Shown: positions 44,072-55,200, counted from the first letter of the stretch. The stretch: DNA of 64,000 bases from Shewanella sp. MBTL60-112-B2 (GCF_019655055.1 NZ_BPFA01000008.1:1-64000); one strand, 5' to 3'. Notes: generated from the sequence alone by a model not told the origin. Program-made: numbers and translations.

Positions 44072-46261
44072 ATGAAGGGATTAACCCTCAAACCAATCGT
44101 ATCAGCAGTCGCTTTAGCATTAGCCCTTAGCGCATGTGGTGCTGCAAATATCAGCAAAGATACCAGTACTGAATCACAAATCGCACCCAATGTTGTTGCC
44201 CAGCAAATCATCGAAAACAATGCTAGCAACCCGTTCTTTAAGCCCTACGATACCTACTTTGGTATTCCAGATTTTGCCAAAATTAAACCAGAGCACTACT
44301 TGCCCGCATTCAAAGCTGGTATCGCTCAACACCAAGCTGAAATTCAAGCTATTATTGATAACCCTGAAGCACCGACTTTTGCCAATACTATCGAAGCGAT
44401 GGAATATTCAGGTAATTTAACCACTAAAGTCGCCAGCGTGTTTTATAACCTAACGGGTGCCGACACCAACGAGCAACTACAGGCTATCTCTAAAGAAGTT
44501 GCGCCAATGCTCTCTTCTGCAAACGATGATATTTTGTTAAACGATGCGCTTTTCCAAAAAGTAAAATCTGTTTATAACCAGCGCGATGAACTGTCACTCA
44601 ACGTTGCACAAACTAAGCTACTCGAAGACACCTATAAGTCGTTTACTCGTGGCGGCGCCAACTTAAGCGAAGCGGATAAAACCAAGCTACGTGGCTTAAA
44701 TGAGCAAATTGGCAAACTTAGCCTAGAGTTTGGCGACAACTTGCTGGCTGAAACTAACGCATTTGAGCTAGTAATCGATAGTAAAGCAGACTTAGCAGGT
44801 CTGCCTGAAGACGTAATTAACACTGCGGCGCAAACAGCAGCTAAGCGTGGCCACGAAGGCAAATGGGTGTTCACCACTTCACGCCCATCGATTACGCCAT
44901 TTTTAACATACGCAGACAATCGTGACCTTCGCGAACAGCTTTATAAAGGTTATGTTGAGCGCGGTAATAACGATAATGCCAACGACAACAAGAAAATCTT
45001 AGCTAAGATGGCAGCGCTGCGTGCAGAACGTGCACAGCTGATGGGTTACAAGACTCACGCGCATTTCGTACTCGAAGAGCGCACAGCTCAAACTCCTGAA
45101 AATGTCTATGAGTTGCTCAACAAAGTTTGGCCTGCAGCACTAGCACAAGCGGAATCTGAAGTTGCCGATATGCAAGCGCTTATCAACGAAGAAGGCGGTG
45201 ACTTTAAGCTAGCGGGATGGGACTGGTGGTACTACTCAGATAAGATTCGAGTCGCCAAATACAGCTTTAACGAGCAGCAAACACGACCTTACTTTTCATT
45301 AGAAAACACCCTTAAAGGCGTGTTCTATACTGCTAACCGTTTATTTGGCATTACCGTAAAAGAGCGTACCGACTTACCTAAGTACAACGAAGAAGTCCGT
45401 ACTTGGGAAGTGTATGACAAGAACGGCGATCTAATGGCTATCTTCTTAGGCGACTACTTTGTTCGCGACAGCAAGCGTGGCGGCGCCTGGATGAACTCTT
45501 ATCGCCAGCAGTACAATATGGATGGGGTCGATTCAAAGCCTATTATTGTTAACGTATTGAACTACCCTCGCCCTGTTGGCGATGAGCCTGCGCTGTTAAC
45601 ATTTGATGAAGCGAGTACCCTATTCCATGAATTTGGTCATGCACTACACGGCATGTTGTCAGATGTTGAGTATCGTTCACAAGCGGGTACATCTGTACCA
45701 CGTGACTACGTTGAGTTTCCATCTCAAGTAATGGAAAACTGGATGACGCAACCTGAAGTGTTAGCGCAATTTGCAAAACACTACAAAACAGGCGAAGTGA
45801 TCCCTCAAGAGTTGGTTAAGAAAATTCAAGCGGCAAGCAAGTTCAACCAAGGCTTTGCAACGGTTGAGTATATGGCCGCGACTAAGCTCGATTTAGATTG
45901 GCACACAGTTACCGACTTTATACCAAAAGATGCGGCTAAGTTTGAAGCCGAGTCTCTGAACAAGATGGGACTCATCTCTGAGATCGCTCCGCGCTATCGC
46001 AGTACGTATTTCTCACATATCTTCTCAGGTGGTTATTCTGCTGGTTACTACAGCTACATTTGGTCTGATATTTTAGGCGCCGATGCATTTGAGGCCTTTA
46101 AAGAAAATGGTATTTTCGATAAAGCAACTGCCGATGCCTTTAGAAACAATATTCTGTCTCAAGGCGGCAGCGAAGATCCGATGAAACTTTACAAGCAATT
46201 CCGCGGTAAAGAAGCGGGTATTGACCCACTACTACGCAGCCGAGGCTTGCTAGCCAAATAA
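44072..46261 (+). CDS. M3-family metallopeptidase lipoprotein (peptidyl-dipeptidase Dcp-like)
   Basis: A 729-residue zinc peptidase that trims short peptides. The zinc motif FHEFGHALHG lies at His519, Glu520 and His523, with the third ligand Glu548 25 residues later in YVEFPSQVMENW. A lipobox LSAC near residue 22 shows it is a lipoprotein, as in other marine gammaproteobacteria, whereas E. coli Dcp is soluble. The length fits Dcp or OpdA. ATG 44072 is preceded by GGGG upstream. A strong terminator ends it. Confidence 0.94.
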   Translation: MKGLTLKPIVSAVALALALSACGAANISKDTSTESQIAPNVVAQQIIENNASNPFFKPYDTYFGIPDFAKIKPEHYLPAFKAGIAQHQAEIQAIIDNPEAPTFANTIEAMEYSGNLTTKVASVFYNLTGADTNEQLQAISKEVAPMLSSANDDILLNDALFQKVKSVYNQRDELSLNVAQTKLLEDTYKSFTRGGANLSEADKTKLRGLNEQIGKLSLEFGDNLLAETNAFELVIDSKADLAGLPEDVINTAAQTAAKRGHEGKWVFTTSRPSITPFLTYADNRDLREQLYKGYVERGNNDNANDNKKILAKMAALRAERAQLMGYKTHAHFVLEERTAQTPENVYELLNKVWPAALAQAESEVADMQALINEEGGDFKLAGWDWWYYSDKIRVAKYSFNEQQTRPYFSLENTLKGVFYTANRLFGITVKERTDLPKYNEEVRTWEVYDKNGDLMAIFLGDYFVRDSKRGGAWMNSYRQQYNMDGVDSKPIIVNVLNYPRPVGDEPALLTFDEASTLFHEFGHALHGMLSDVEYRSQAGTSVPRDYVEFPSQVMENWMTQPEVLAQFAKHYKTGEVIPQELVKKIQAASKFNQGFATVEYMAATKLDLDWHTVTDFIPKDAAKFEAESLNKMGLISEIAPRYRSTYFSHIFSGGYSAGYYSYIWSDILGADAFEAFKENGIFDKATADAFRNNILSQGGSEDPMKLYKQFRGKEAGIDPLLRSRGLLAK

Positions 46262-46285
46262 AGGCCTGCTAAAGCACTATTCAGC

Positions 46286-46314
46286 AAAAAGCACGATATT
46301 AATCGTGCTTTTTT
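46286..46314 (+). terminator. Terminator after the M3 peptidase gene
   Basis: A 12-bp stem AAAAAGCACGAT / ATCGTGCTTTTT with loop ATTA, followed by a T. The A-run on the left makes it usable from both sides. Confidence 0.93.
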
Positions 46315-46378
46315 ATGCGCTAATCTCTGGTTCTTTAAGATAGAAGTAGATATATCACTCCCATTACAATTAGCAGTA

Positions 46379-46798
46379 TTATAGCGGGCTTGCTTTGTAC
46401 TCTAGAGAGATAACGCCATCGCTTTTTTTCTCTTGCTCATTTACCCATGTAAAACAGTAAGTTTGATCTAACTGAGTGGTAAACTCACTAGTTAATGTTG
46501 AACTTAGCTCTTCATCAAATGCAAGTAATACATCCTCACCTTGATGGTAGTGCACGCTAAACAACGTAGCTTCGGGTGAAGTATAATTAAAGCTGACTTT
46601 GTATTGCTCAGGGATCGCAACACACTTCTCAATCATTGTGCCGGCCTTTTTCCTTATTAACAGCTCTACCTCTGAGCTAATGATTTGATTAGCTTTAAAA
46701 CTAGGAAAGTCATCATTGGCATAGGCTGGCCCCATCGCCATTCCATAAGAGAGCACTCCTGATAAACCTATTAACATCAAAACAGATCTTTTAGTCAT
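46379..46798 (-). CDS. Small exported hypothetical protein, downstream of the adhesin gene
   Basis: A 139-residue protein with a signal peptide ending AYA|ND. The mature part contains two Cys (EKCVAI and TYCFTW) that may form a disulfide, in a beta-rich fold. No family recognised. ATG 46798 has AGGG six bases upstream. It lies 53 bases after the adhesin stop codon on the same strand, so they are probably co-transcribed. Confidence 0.72.
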   Translation of the reverse strand: MTKRSVLMLIGLSGVLSYGMAMGPAYANDDFPSFKANQIISSEVELLIRKKAGTMIEKCVAIPEQYKVSFNYTSPEATLFSVHYHQGEDVLLAFDEELSSTLTSEFTTQLDQTYCFTWVNEQEKKSDGVISLEYKASPL

Positions 46799-46851
46799 AA
46801 TCATCCCTAAATTTATTCTATCGCTGTTACTAACCCTCACTTCCCGTGAGT

Positions 46852-49800
46852 CTAAAACTGATATTGTATGCCTGCACCAAACAATTCACGGCTTGTATCA
46901 CCTAATTCAACATGATTCCATTGCACTGAAAATCGAAGACTTTTGGATAATGCATACTCTAAACCTAGTCCTCCATAGAATGAAAATCCATCTTTTTCAC
47001 TTGATGCGACCCATTGGTTATCAATATCATAGGAATCATAATCGGCTTGCCAACGTAGTCCGCCCGCATACAAGAGCATGCTAAAATCTCTCGCGAATTG
47101 ATATCGATAGCCTAAATTAAGCCCAACTCCCTTTGCCGACTTAGGGTAAAACTGGCTGGCTGTCGCGTAAAATGCTTGTGGATTATTGGTTGTTCCCTTG
47201 ATTCTGACACTCGCCTCACCTAGGTCTAAATACTCTAATGTCGCAAACCAGTTATCGCTAAAGCCATAGCCTAGGCCTATTTTCCAACTAGTTGTAGAGC
47301 TATCTAAATCGATTACCTCTGCCGTCAATCCAGCATTCTTAAGTGAGTTGTTAATATCATCCTCTTTAATTGATGATTTAGCCCCACCGAAGAAACCGGA
47401 TACGAACCAGCCTGTAAGTTCGGAGTCAGCGGAATTAACTTCTTTCGCGTATGCCTTTTGAGGCGACAGGGTGAGCCCGAGCAGTAACGAACATACTAGC
47501 GCTCCCCATACAAAGTTGTTCGCGTGTCTTTTCAGTTGTAAGTTTCTTAATACGTTACTTCTAAAGAAACTTATAATGACTAATAGATATAAAATATTAA
47601 GCTGCATACTCCCTCCAGATGAGCCGCCCCCTTCAGTTAAAAGTTCAACTTCAACATCAGGGTCCGCTACAGGCTCTATTTCTTCCTTAATCACACAGCC
47701 AGTAATATTAACGATTCCATTGACCATCTCATCGCCGTCATTACTGCCACCATCCTCCACGACCAACTGTACACACCAATCTCCTTGATTAAGCCCGTCA
47801 TTATACTCATCCGATCCTGGTGGTGGACAATAACCCGCAACACCTGGCGCAGACATCAGTTTATTGTTTGCATCGGCTTCAAACACAAACCAACCTTTAC
47901 CTGGAATAAATTGACGGTAGCTGCCGTTCTCCGGGATCTGATTTCGTTGTGGGATGACAATATTAACCGTTTGATTATGCTCAGATAGTGCATGTGCTTC
48001 TACATTAAACACACCGCCAACATCGATAAAGTCACCAGCCATTATGCCTTGCAATCTAGCTTGAATATCTGAATCAGCGACTTGAGCTCCGCGGTATACC
48101 CCTGCTACGGCATAATGCCCTAAGCGACACTCGACACCGGGATCACACTCCACCAAATACGATTGTGTATTAACGCCTCTTTCTGGCAACACGTTTGCTG
48201 CATTGATGTTATCTAAATAATCAGGGATCCCATCGTTATCAGAATCCGTTAACCCTTCGATATTATCTGCGACTCCGTCGCTATCTGAATCATCTGCAGT
48301 CAATACCGGTGTTGATTTTGAGACTCTAACTCTATGCTCACTGAAATGGCTTAAGTTAGGTTCACCATCATCAGTGACTGTCACTCTCATGGTATAAACT
48401 CCATCAGCTAAACCACTTGGGTCGAACTGCCACGTCTCTAATTGAGTCGCATCAGCGCGCTGCTTCGCAACTTTTTGTATCACTCCTTGTACTGTTGATA
48501 CTTGTGCATTTTGTAAATCACTGTCTGTCAAACTCCAATCTAATGAATGCGTATTGTGATTGTTAGGATCAGTGTAGTTAGCGTGTATTTCAACAACGCC
48601 ATCAACTTGCGACACTAAGGTTCGTTTTTCACCATTTTGATGAGAAGACAGTTGTACCTCTGGTGCCAAGTTATCTAGTGTAATAGTGACATAGTGTTGT
48701 TTTCTGCTACCTAAATTCATTTGCTCATCAAGTTGAATTACTATCACTTCATTCTGTTGAATATCAAAAGTATTAAATGTTATCTCGGCTTCAACTTGCC
48801 CAACTTCAAATACCACAACGCCGTGGCTAAGATCGTGATGTTCTCCTTCTATTGCACTGCCAGTAACCGTGTAAGCCACCGAGAGTGGATACTCTGGGGA
48901 AACGCCATTTAGATGAACAGAAACAGAGACTTGATTTCCCTGACTAACAAGTTGGTCTTGTGGCAGGGATATTAACGGACGAACATAGATATTTTGTTGC
49001 TGCTCCGTCATATTTCCAGCGGCATCTATTGCCGTCCACATCACTTGATGGTGCCCAGGTTCTAGCATGGGTTGAGCGGTTCCTAGACTATGAGTTAACT
49101 CTTGGCAGCAATCAGACCTAACTCCCTCAACATAATCATAGGCCTTTGCTTGTCCAATACTAACAGTGGTGAATAGTCCGGTAGCATCAATCCATATATC
49201 GCTTGGGATTGTCAGTTCAGGGGCGACATCATCTTTATAAAGGTTGCTTCCAGCCAACCACTCATCGAAATTACTTAGACCGTCACCGTCTGTATCTTGT
49301 TTTGCGTCAGAGCCATCGAATGGGTCTAAACCAAGCTCAAGCTCGACAGTATCAGGGATCCCGTCAGCATCTGAATCGAGCACTGCAACCTCAAGATAGA
49401 ATGTCTCCAGATGTGCTTCTAAAATGCCATCCGATACAGAGATAACGATAGGTCCATATTGGCCGGCATCGTTATAAGTCGGTGTTCCGCTTAATGCGCC
49501 TGTGAGTGGTTCAAAACTTGCCCATGCAGGTAAGCCACTAATGCTGAAGCTCAAAGTGTCATTGTCTACATCTAAGCTAATCGGCTCGAATTGGTACACA
49601 TCACCCTCTATCAAGGTTTCAGGTGAACTCCCTGAGATAGTTGGAGCATCGTTGACAGCGGAAACTTGTAAACTCACCACTATTGACTCAGAAGTTTGAC
49701 CGGCATCATCACTTACTTGGTAACTAAAACTATCATTACCATTGAAGTTTGCGTCTGGGGTATAAACCACACTCCCATCGGCATTGATTTGCAACGACCC

Positions 49801-52800
49801 AGAGCTTGGCTGATCTGTGATGACCACACTACTGAGATCTAAAGCACCATCTAAGTCCGAATCATTATCCAAAATGCTAATTGTCACGGAACCGTCTTCT
49901 TCTAACACTGCGGCATCACTCTGCGCCAATGGCGCATCATTAATACTATTGATACTGATCTGAACTTTTGCCTCACTGCTAACGCCGTCATTGTCCTCAA
50001 TGGCATAACTAAAGCTATCGGGGCCATAATAATTCTCAATCGGCGTGTATCTTATTAAGCCACTCGGTAAGACCGAAACCGCACCGTATTTAGGCTGACT
50101 GCTAAGCGCTAAACTTTCGAGATTAAGTTCACCGTCAATATCTTCGTCATTACCCAGTACATTGATATCTGTTACGCCATCTTCAACCAGCTCAGCAATA
50201 TCATCTTGCAATCGTGGTGCATCATTAATGGCTGTAATAGTGATATTCACACTACTCGGTAGAGAGGTTGCTCCCTCACTATCTTTAATTGTGTAGCTAA
50301 AGCTATCATCACCAAAGTAGTCAGGATTTGGTGTATAAGTTACCTCCCCCTTAGTCCCGATGCTCACTGAACCATGAGACGCTTGACTAAATATCGACAC
50401 AGAATCACTGTCTATCATTGAGTCTACGTCGGTATCATTACCTATCACTGTCAATGCAACACTTGAGTCTTCCTCCAATGTTGCACTGTCCTCTACCGCG
50501 ACTGGCGCATCATTGATCCCTTGGACAGTTAATGTAACTAAGGTCGTTTGGCTTATCGCTCCGTTTAGATCTGCGACTGTGTAGCTAAAGCTGTCCGAGC
50601 CAACATAATTGTTATCGGGCTGATAACTGAGTAGGCCATCATGATTACTGATTTGACCATGTAGTGGCGCTTGTACAATCAATACCGAGTTAGTATCTAA
50701 GCTTGACTCACCGTTACCATCATCGATATCAGTATCATTGGCTAATACCGCAATATCCAAGATAATATCTTCCTCTACTATGGCAAAGTCAGGCTCGGTT
50801 CGCGGCGCATCATTGACAGCAGCAACGCTAATTGCCACCGATGCAATATTAGACACTGCGCCCTTGGCGTCAGACACCTGATAGGTCAGAGTATCGTTAC
50901 CATTAAAATCAGCGTTAGGGCTTAAAGTCACCACTCCATTTTCCAAGCTAGCGCTCATATACTGGGGTAGTTCGAGTAGAACCGCACTCGCGGGGTTAAG
51001 GGCAAATTCAACATCGCTATCATTAAGCAACAGATCAAATTGAACTGACGTATCTTCTTGCATACTAATCAGATCATTCTCTGCAACAGGCACATCATTA
51101 ACGGCTGTGACATCAAGATAGATGACTGCTTGTGCAGTCCCCCCATGACCATCACTCACGCTATATTGAATACTGTCGCTACCATTGTAATTCGCTTCAG
51201 GTTTATAGGTGATCGTACCGTCATTATGGTTAACGCTGCTGCCATGACTGCTGCTCATTAAGGTTAGGGTTAGATCATCATTATCCACGTCGCTATCATT
51301 ATTTAGCACTGAGAAGGTCACTTCTCCGTCTTCCTCAACATTGGCATAGTCATCTACCGCTACAGGGCTATCGTTGATAGGGTTAACCGTGATACTCAAC
51401 AGCGCGGAATCCTGGCCACCATTTCCATCGTCGATTGTATAACTAATAGTATCTTTGCCATTGAAGTCGCTATCAGGCACATAGGTAATACTGCCATCTA
51501 ACCCAATAACGACCGTACCATTGGCTGCTGGCTGCGTAGTCACAATAAGGAGGTCATTGTCCAAATCACTATCATTATCCAGAACTTGCACCGTCACGCT
51601 GCCATCTTCATCAACACTTACCGCATCATCTACGGCATTAGGTTTATCGTTAATGCTCACCACGGCGATACTGACTATGGCGCTGGCACTGCCTCCATTA
51701 CCATCGGAGATGGTGTAAGACAGGCTATCGCTACCATTGAAATTAGCATTAGGAGTGTATTGCACTAATCCATATGCAGTAACAGACACCGCACCATTTG
51801 GCGTTGATTGAGCAGTTACTGTGAGTCTATCGCCATCAATATCGCTGTCATTTACTAAAACAGGAATTGTGATACTTGAATCTTCATCAAGGTTTACAGA
51901 GTCATTAACTGCAACAGGATCATCATTAACGCCGCTTACAGTGATGATTAATTGCGCGGAATCTTGGCCTCCGTGACCATCGTCGATAGTGTAATTAATA
52001 GTATCTGTGCCATTAAAGTCAGCATCAGGTATATAAGTGATACTGCCATCAGTTTCGACGCTAGCTTGGCCATGGTTAGCTTGTATTAGCGTTACTGTTA
52101 ATGGCTGGCTTTCTATATCATTATCATTATTAAGTACGGCATAATTAAGGCTGCTATCTTCATCGATTAAAGCTGAATCTGCATTCGCTATAGGTGCGTC
52201 ATTTACCTCAGTTACGCTTAACAAAATCGTAGCGGCGGACTGTAGGCCAGATGGGTCAGCAATAACATAATCAATCTGTGTACTGCCCTCGAAATTTTCA
52301 GCTGGCACATAAAGCAATTCATTATTAGCAGTAATGCTTACCGTCCCGCTCGATGCGACTGCAGAAACAAGTGAAAGTTGCTCTCCCTCTACGTCCACAT
52401 CATTACTCAAGGGCGTCAACCTAATACTGGAATCCTCGTCAAGCGTTGCCGAATCATCGAAAGCTGTAGGACCATCATTTACAGGCCTAACGGTGATATC
52501 CACAATCGCTGTCGACTCACCGCCGTTGCCATCACTGATGGTGTACGTTAGCTGGTCGGTTCCAAAATAATTTAAAGAAGGAGTATAAGTTAAGCTCTGA
52601 TCGGCATTACTCACTGTACTGCCATGAAGGGATTGATGGCTGGTCACAATTAACGGATCATTTTCTGGATCGCTATCATTTGCTAGAACCGTTATAGAAA
52701 CAGACTGATCTTCATCTAATACTGCAGAGTCGTTACTAGCAACTGGCAGATCATTAACGCTCAAAACGGTTACCGTCACATTGGCAGAGTCACTGCCGCC

Positions 52801-55200
52801 GTTTCCATCACTGATGGTATAGCTAAAGCTATCAGTACCGTAAAACTCTGCATTCGGGGTATAAGTTAAGATTTGATTAACCAAGTTCAGCTGACCATGG
52901 CTTGGATTAGTTACGTTCAAACTCAGTGGGTCACTATTAGGATCTGAATCATTGGCTAAGACATCAAGCGCTGAGCTGGTATCTTCATTTATATTAAACA
53001 CATCATCAACAGCAATAGGCTTGCCATTTACCGTCACTAACGCATTAGCAGTGGCAACAGAACCTATTCCGTCAGAAATTGTATAAGATAGGGTTTCTAA
53101 CCCACTAAAATTGGCATCTGGAGTATAAGCAATGGTGCCATCAAGGTTCAGCTGCGCTGTACCATTAGGGGCATTAATTTGGGTGATTGTGAGCGGGTCG
53201 CCGTCAGGGTCTGAATCATTCGCCAATACATCGATGACTACCGTCTGCGCTTGTTGAGTAAACGCAGTGTCATCTATCGCAATAGGCGTCTCATTGACGA
53301 TAACTAAATTAACAGGCGCTTCAGAGGTGATACCATTGCTGTCTTTAGCACTGAATATAACCGCATATGCCTTACCTAACATATCAGCAGATGGAGTAAA
53401 GGTGACTTCTATAATAGCGGTGCCCGTCGCAGGATCTTCACTTATTATGCTGGTACTCCACACTGCAGGATCTGTTGAGGGAGGGTTTAAGACACTAAGC
53501 GATGGTACGTCAGGATCACCATTTTCATCCAAATCAGTTGCAGTAATCTGAAACGTCGTCGTTTTATGCAATTGAATATATTGTGTACCTGAAATAACAG
53601 GTCCCAGGTTAAACCCTGGAGAAGCATTATCTGGATCGCTAACCACAAATACAAAATCAAGGGGGGCTTTAGATTTCACCAGCCCATTAATATCAAGATC
53701 CTCTAGTACTACCGCAGCCTGCCAGCGGTTACTTGTCACCGTACTAGGATTGGCATTATCCGTGTAAGTAACCTGATCGCCATTGGCTTTATCTGCAGCG
53801 AGATCCCAGGTGATTAAGCCTTCTGATGAAAGTTGCATTCCTGCTGGAGTTGCTACCTGAGCATTACTATTTCCTGAATAAAACTCCTTTCTTTCACCCC
53901 AACGATACTGAATTTTATCGCCATCTTGATCCACGCCAGAAATTTGCATGGTAAACAGGTGGTCATCTTGAACATAAACCAATGAAGACACTGCAGTAAC
54001 AGGAGACGCGTTAGTCACTTCACCATTAACAACTGATGTTGTGAGCTCTCCGCGCCAATAGGAATTATCCTGGCTCATTGCGGGGCTTCTTGCATAGGAA
54101 TTCCACGACAAGGTATAGTCGCCATCAGCCTGATATTGATGCACTATTCCAGGCTCATAACCATTAGCTCCTTGGCTGACGATTTCCACCAGCGCATCGT
54201 TGGTGGCACTATCTTTAGACAGTAGCTGCACACAAATTTGCGATTCACCTTGACCGTCTCCCCATGTAAACCCAGCAAAGTAATTCTTTTCACAATTAAC
54301 GGTACCTACTGCTGAATTTACCAGTTTGCTCATGATGCTATGATTCAATGTATAGCCAATCTGCGCCTTGAGCCGAACCTTACCACTTTCTCCCGCTATC
54401 GGTTCCACCGCCATAGTACCGTAACGGAAATGATTCAAAGTTGAAGAGTATGAAATAGGTAGCGCAGCAAAAAAATCTGACTTTGAGTCTACATTACCGA
54501 CCTGATACTCCAAATCCCAGTTGTAACCCTGCTCATGTCCACCCGTTGTGTCGATAGACGCTGCAACATCCAACTTTGTCAGTTCGGCCATACGATTGAT
54601 GAAGCTTTCGCCCGACAAACCCGCGGCTAAGTTACAACCATATAATTTGAGATCCGCTCCCGAGTTCAGGCTAGAACCAATTTCACTCAAGAGTTGTGTT
54701 TGCTGGTTAATATAGGCTTGGTCGATCCATTTACCAGAGAGAAATAGCGCACCATTCGAAGCATGAGAAACGATAGACAACTGCGATAAATTTGACTTGT
54801 CTTTAAGCAAGTTTCTTATCTGTAATAACGGCTCTTGTTCAGGCTTAAGGAATACAATTTCAGTATGATGATTCTGTACAGAGTTTTGATTAAACTTCGC
54901 ACTCATTGCTTGATAAAGCATATAAGGGTCTTGAACGGCTGGATCAATGATGATCAACTCACTTTTAACTTCTGCAGGTGCTATGTAACCAGTGTTACTT
55001 TCTGCGCTCACATTATGCGTAACAAGCAGACAAGTAATGACCACCAAACCAATCTGTAAAGTCATGCGGTTATGTTCAAGGTATTTATCCCTAGATTTAA
55101 ATACCGGGAGATAACGTCGTACAAATAATAACGACGATATCAAGCTGAACAACCATCGAGTTTGCTGAGTACAAAATAGATATATAAGATCTAATTTCAT
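46852..55200 (-). CDS. Giant tandem-cadherin adhesin fused to an outer-membrane beta-barrel
   Basis: 2782 residues. Order: a long leader with two hydrophobic segments (signal core around 46-67, NVSA|ES); a DUF4347 domain (about 70-250, IVSHASNGALFLSG, LYGCNLAAG); a linker domain; 13 tandem cadherin-like repeats of about 95 residues (about 640-1860), each with an ED-LxNDxD-x-D-G-DSFSYT-D-G pattern that suggests calcium binding; an Ig-like domain; DxDxDG calcium motifs (about 1940-1990 and 2300); a Calx-beta-like region. At about 2520 a Gly/Ser linker with a hydrophobic helix and basic residues looks like GlyGly-CTERM. A second signal-like segment (PQKAYA|KE) and an eight-strand OmpA-type barrel (about 2590-2782) follow. 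ATG 55200 has GGGGTG upstream. An internal ATG 47607 with GGAGG upstream could start the barrel separately. Confidence 0.88.
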   Translation of the reverse strand: MKLDLIYLFCTQQTRWLFSLISSLLFVRRYLPVFKSRDKYLEHNRMTLQIGLVVITCLLVTHNVSAESNTGYIAPAEVKSELIIIDPAVQDPYMLYQAMSAKFNQNSVQNHHTEIVFLKPEQEPLLQIRNLLKDKSNLSQLSIVSHASNGALFLSGKWIDQAYINQQTQLLSEIGSSLNSGADLKLYGCNLAAGLSGESFINRMAELTKLDVAASIDTTGGHEQGYNWDLEYQVGNVDSKSDFFAALPISYSSTLNHFRYGTMAVEPIAGESGKVRLKAQIGYTLNHSIMSKLVNSAVGTVNCEKNYFAGFTWGDGQGESQICVQLLSKDSATNDALVEIVSQGANGYEPGIVHQYQADGDYTLSWNSYARSPAMSQDNSYWRGELTTSVVNGEVTNASPVTAVSSLVYVQDDHLFTMQISGVDQDGDKIQYRWGERKEFYSGNSNAQVATPAGMQLSSEGLITWDLAADKANGDQVTYTDNANPSTVTSNRWQAAVVLEDLDINGLVKSKAPLDFVFVVSDPDNASPGFNLGPVISGTQYIQLHKTTTFQITATDLDENGDPDVPSLSVLNPPSTDPAVWSTSIISEDPATGTAIIEVTFTPSADMLGKAYAVIFSAKDSNGITSEAPVNLVIVNETPIAIDDTAFTQQAQTVVIDVLANDSDPDGDPLTITQINAPNGTAQLNLDGTIAYTPDANFSGLETLSYTISDGIGSVATANALVTVNGKPIAVDDVFNINEDTSSALDVLANDSDPNSDPLSLNVTNPSHGQLNLVNQILTYTPNAEFYGTDSFSYTISDGNGGSDSANVTVTVLSVNDLPVASNDSAVLDEDQSVSITVLANDSDPENDPLIVTSHQSLHGSTVSNADQSLTYTPSLNYFGTDQLTYTISDGNGGESTAIVDITVRPVNDGPTAFDDSATLDEDSSIRLTPLSNDVDVEGEQLSLVSAVASSGTVSITANNELLYVPAENFEGSTQIDYVIADPSGLQSAATILLSVTEVNDAPIANADSALIDEDSSLNYAVLNNDNDIESQPLTVTLIQANHGQASVETDGSITYIPDADFNGTDTINYTIDDGHGGQDSAQLIITVSGVNDDPVAVNDSVNLDEDSSITIPVLVNDSDIDGDRLTVTAQSTPNGAVSVTAYGLVQYTPNANFNGSDSLSYTISDGNGGSASAIVSIAVVSINDKPNAVDDAVSVDEDGSVTVQVLDNDSDLDNDLLIVTTQPAANGTVVIGLDGSITYVPDSDFNGKDTISYTIDDGNGGQDSALLSITVNPINDSPVAVDDYANVEEDGEVTFSVLNNDSDVDNDDLTLTLMSSSHGSSVNHNDGTITYKPEANYNGSDSIQYSVSDGHGGTAQAVIYLDVTAVNDVPVAENDLISMQEDTSVQFDLLLNDSDVEFALNPASAVLLELPQYMSASLENGVVTLSPNADFNGNDTLTYQVSDAKGAVSNIASVAISVAAVNDAPRTEPDFAIVEEDIILDIAVLANDTDIDDGNGESSLDTNSVLIVQAPLHGQISNHDGLLSYQPDNNYVGSDSFSYTVADLNGAISQTTLVTLTVQGINDAPVAVEDSATLEEDSSVALTVIGNDTDVDSMIDSDSVSIFSQASHGSVSIGTKGEVTYTPNPDYFGDDSFSYTIKDSEGATSLPSSVNITITAINDAPRLQDDIAELVEDGVTDINVLGNDEDIDGELNLESLALSSQPKYGAVSVLPSGLIRYTPIENYYGPDSFSYAIEDNDGVSSEAKVQISINSINDAPLAQSDAAVLEEDGSVTISILDNDSDLDGALDLSSVVITDQPSSGSLQINADGSVVYTPDANFNGNDSFSYQVSDDAGQTSESIVVSLQVSAVNDAPTISGSSPETLIEGDVYQFEPISLDVDNDTLSFSISGLPAWASFEPLTGALSGTPTYNDAGQYGPIVISVSDGILEAHLETFYLEVAVLDSDADGIPDTVELELGLDPFDGSDAKQDTDGDGLSNFDEWLAGSNLYKDDVAPELTIPSDIWIDATGLFTTVSIGQAKAYDYVEGVRSDCCQELTHSLGTAQPMLEPGHHQVMWTAIDAAGNMTEQQQNIYVRPLISLPQDQLVSQGNQVSVSVHLNGVSPEYPLSVAYTVTGSAIEGEHHDLSHGVVVFEVGQVEAEITFNTFDIQQNEVIVIQLDEQMNLGSRKQHYVTITLDNLAPEVQLSSHQNGEKRTLVSQVDGVVEIHANYTDPNNHNTHSLDWSLTDSDLQNAQVSTVQGVIQKVAKQRADATQLETWQFDPSGLADGVYTMRVTVTDDGEPNLSHFSEHRVRVSKSTPVLTADDSDSDGVADNIEGLTDSDNDGIPDYLDNINAANVLPERGVNTQSYLVECDPGVECRLGHYAVAGVYRGAQVADSDIQARLQGIMAGDFIDVGGVFNVEAHALSEHNQTVNIVIPQRNQIPENGSYRQFIPGKGWFVFEADANNKLMSAPGVAGYCPPPGSDEYNDGLNQGDWCVQLVVEDGGSNDGDEMVNGIVNITGCVIKEEIEPVADPDVEVELLTEGGGSSGGSMQLNILYLLVIISFFRSNVLRNLQLKRHANNFVWGALVCSLLLGLTLSPQKAYAKEVNSADSELTGWFVSGFFGGAKSSIKEDDINNSLKNAGLTAEVIDLDSSTTSWKIGLGYGFSDNWFATLEYLDLGEASVRIKGTTNNPQAFYATASQFYPKSAKGVGLNLGYRYQFARDFSMLLYAGGLRWQADYDSYDIDNQWVASSEKDGFSFYGGLGLEYALSKSLRFSVQWNHVELGDTSRELFGAGIQYQF

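Noticed and set aside
46879..47607. Barrel part of the adhesin as an independent gene with its own entry
   Set aside because: The frame is continuous with the adhesin; the internal start is only a possibility and is recorded as a finding instead.
49600..53300. Regularly spaced repeats of about 285 bases, checked as a possible CRISPR or satellite
   Set aside because: They are the coding repeats of 13 cadherin-like domains, diverged at the DNA level, in one open frame.
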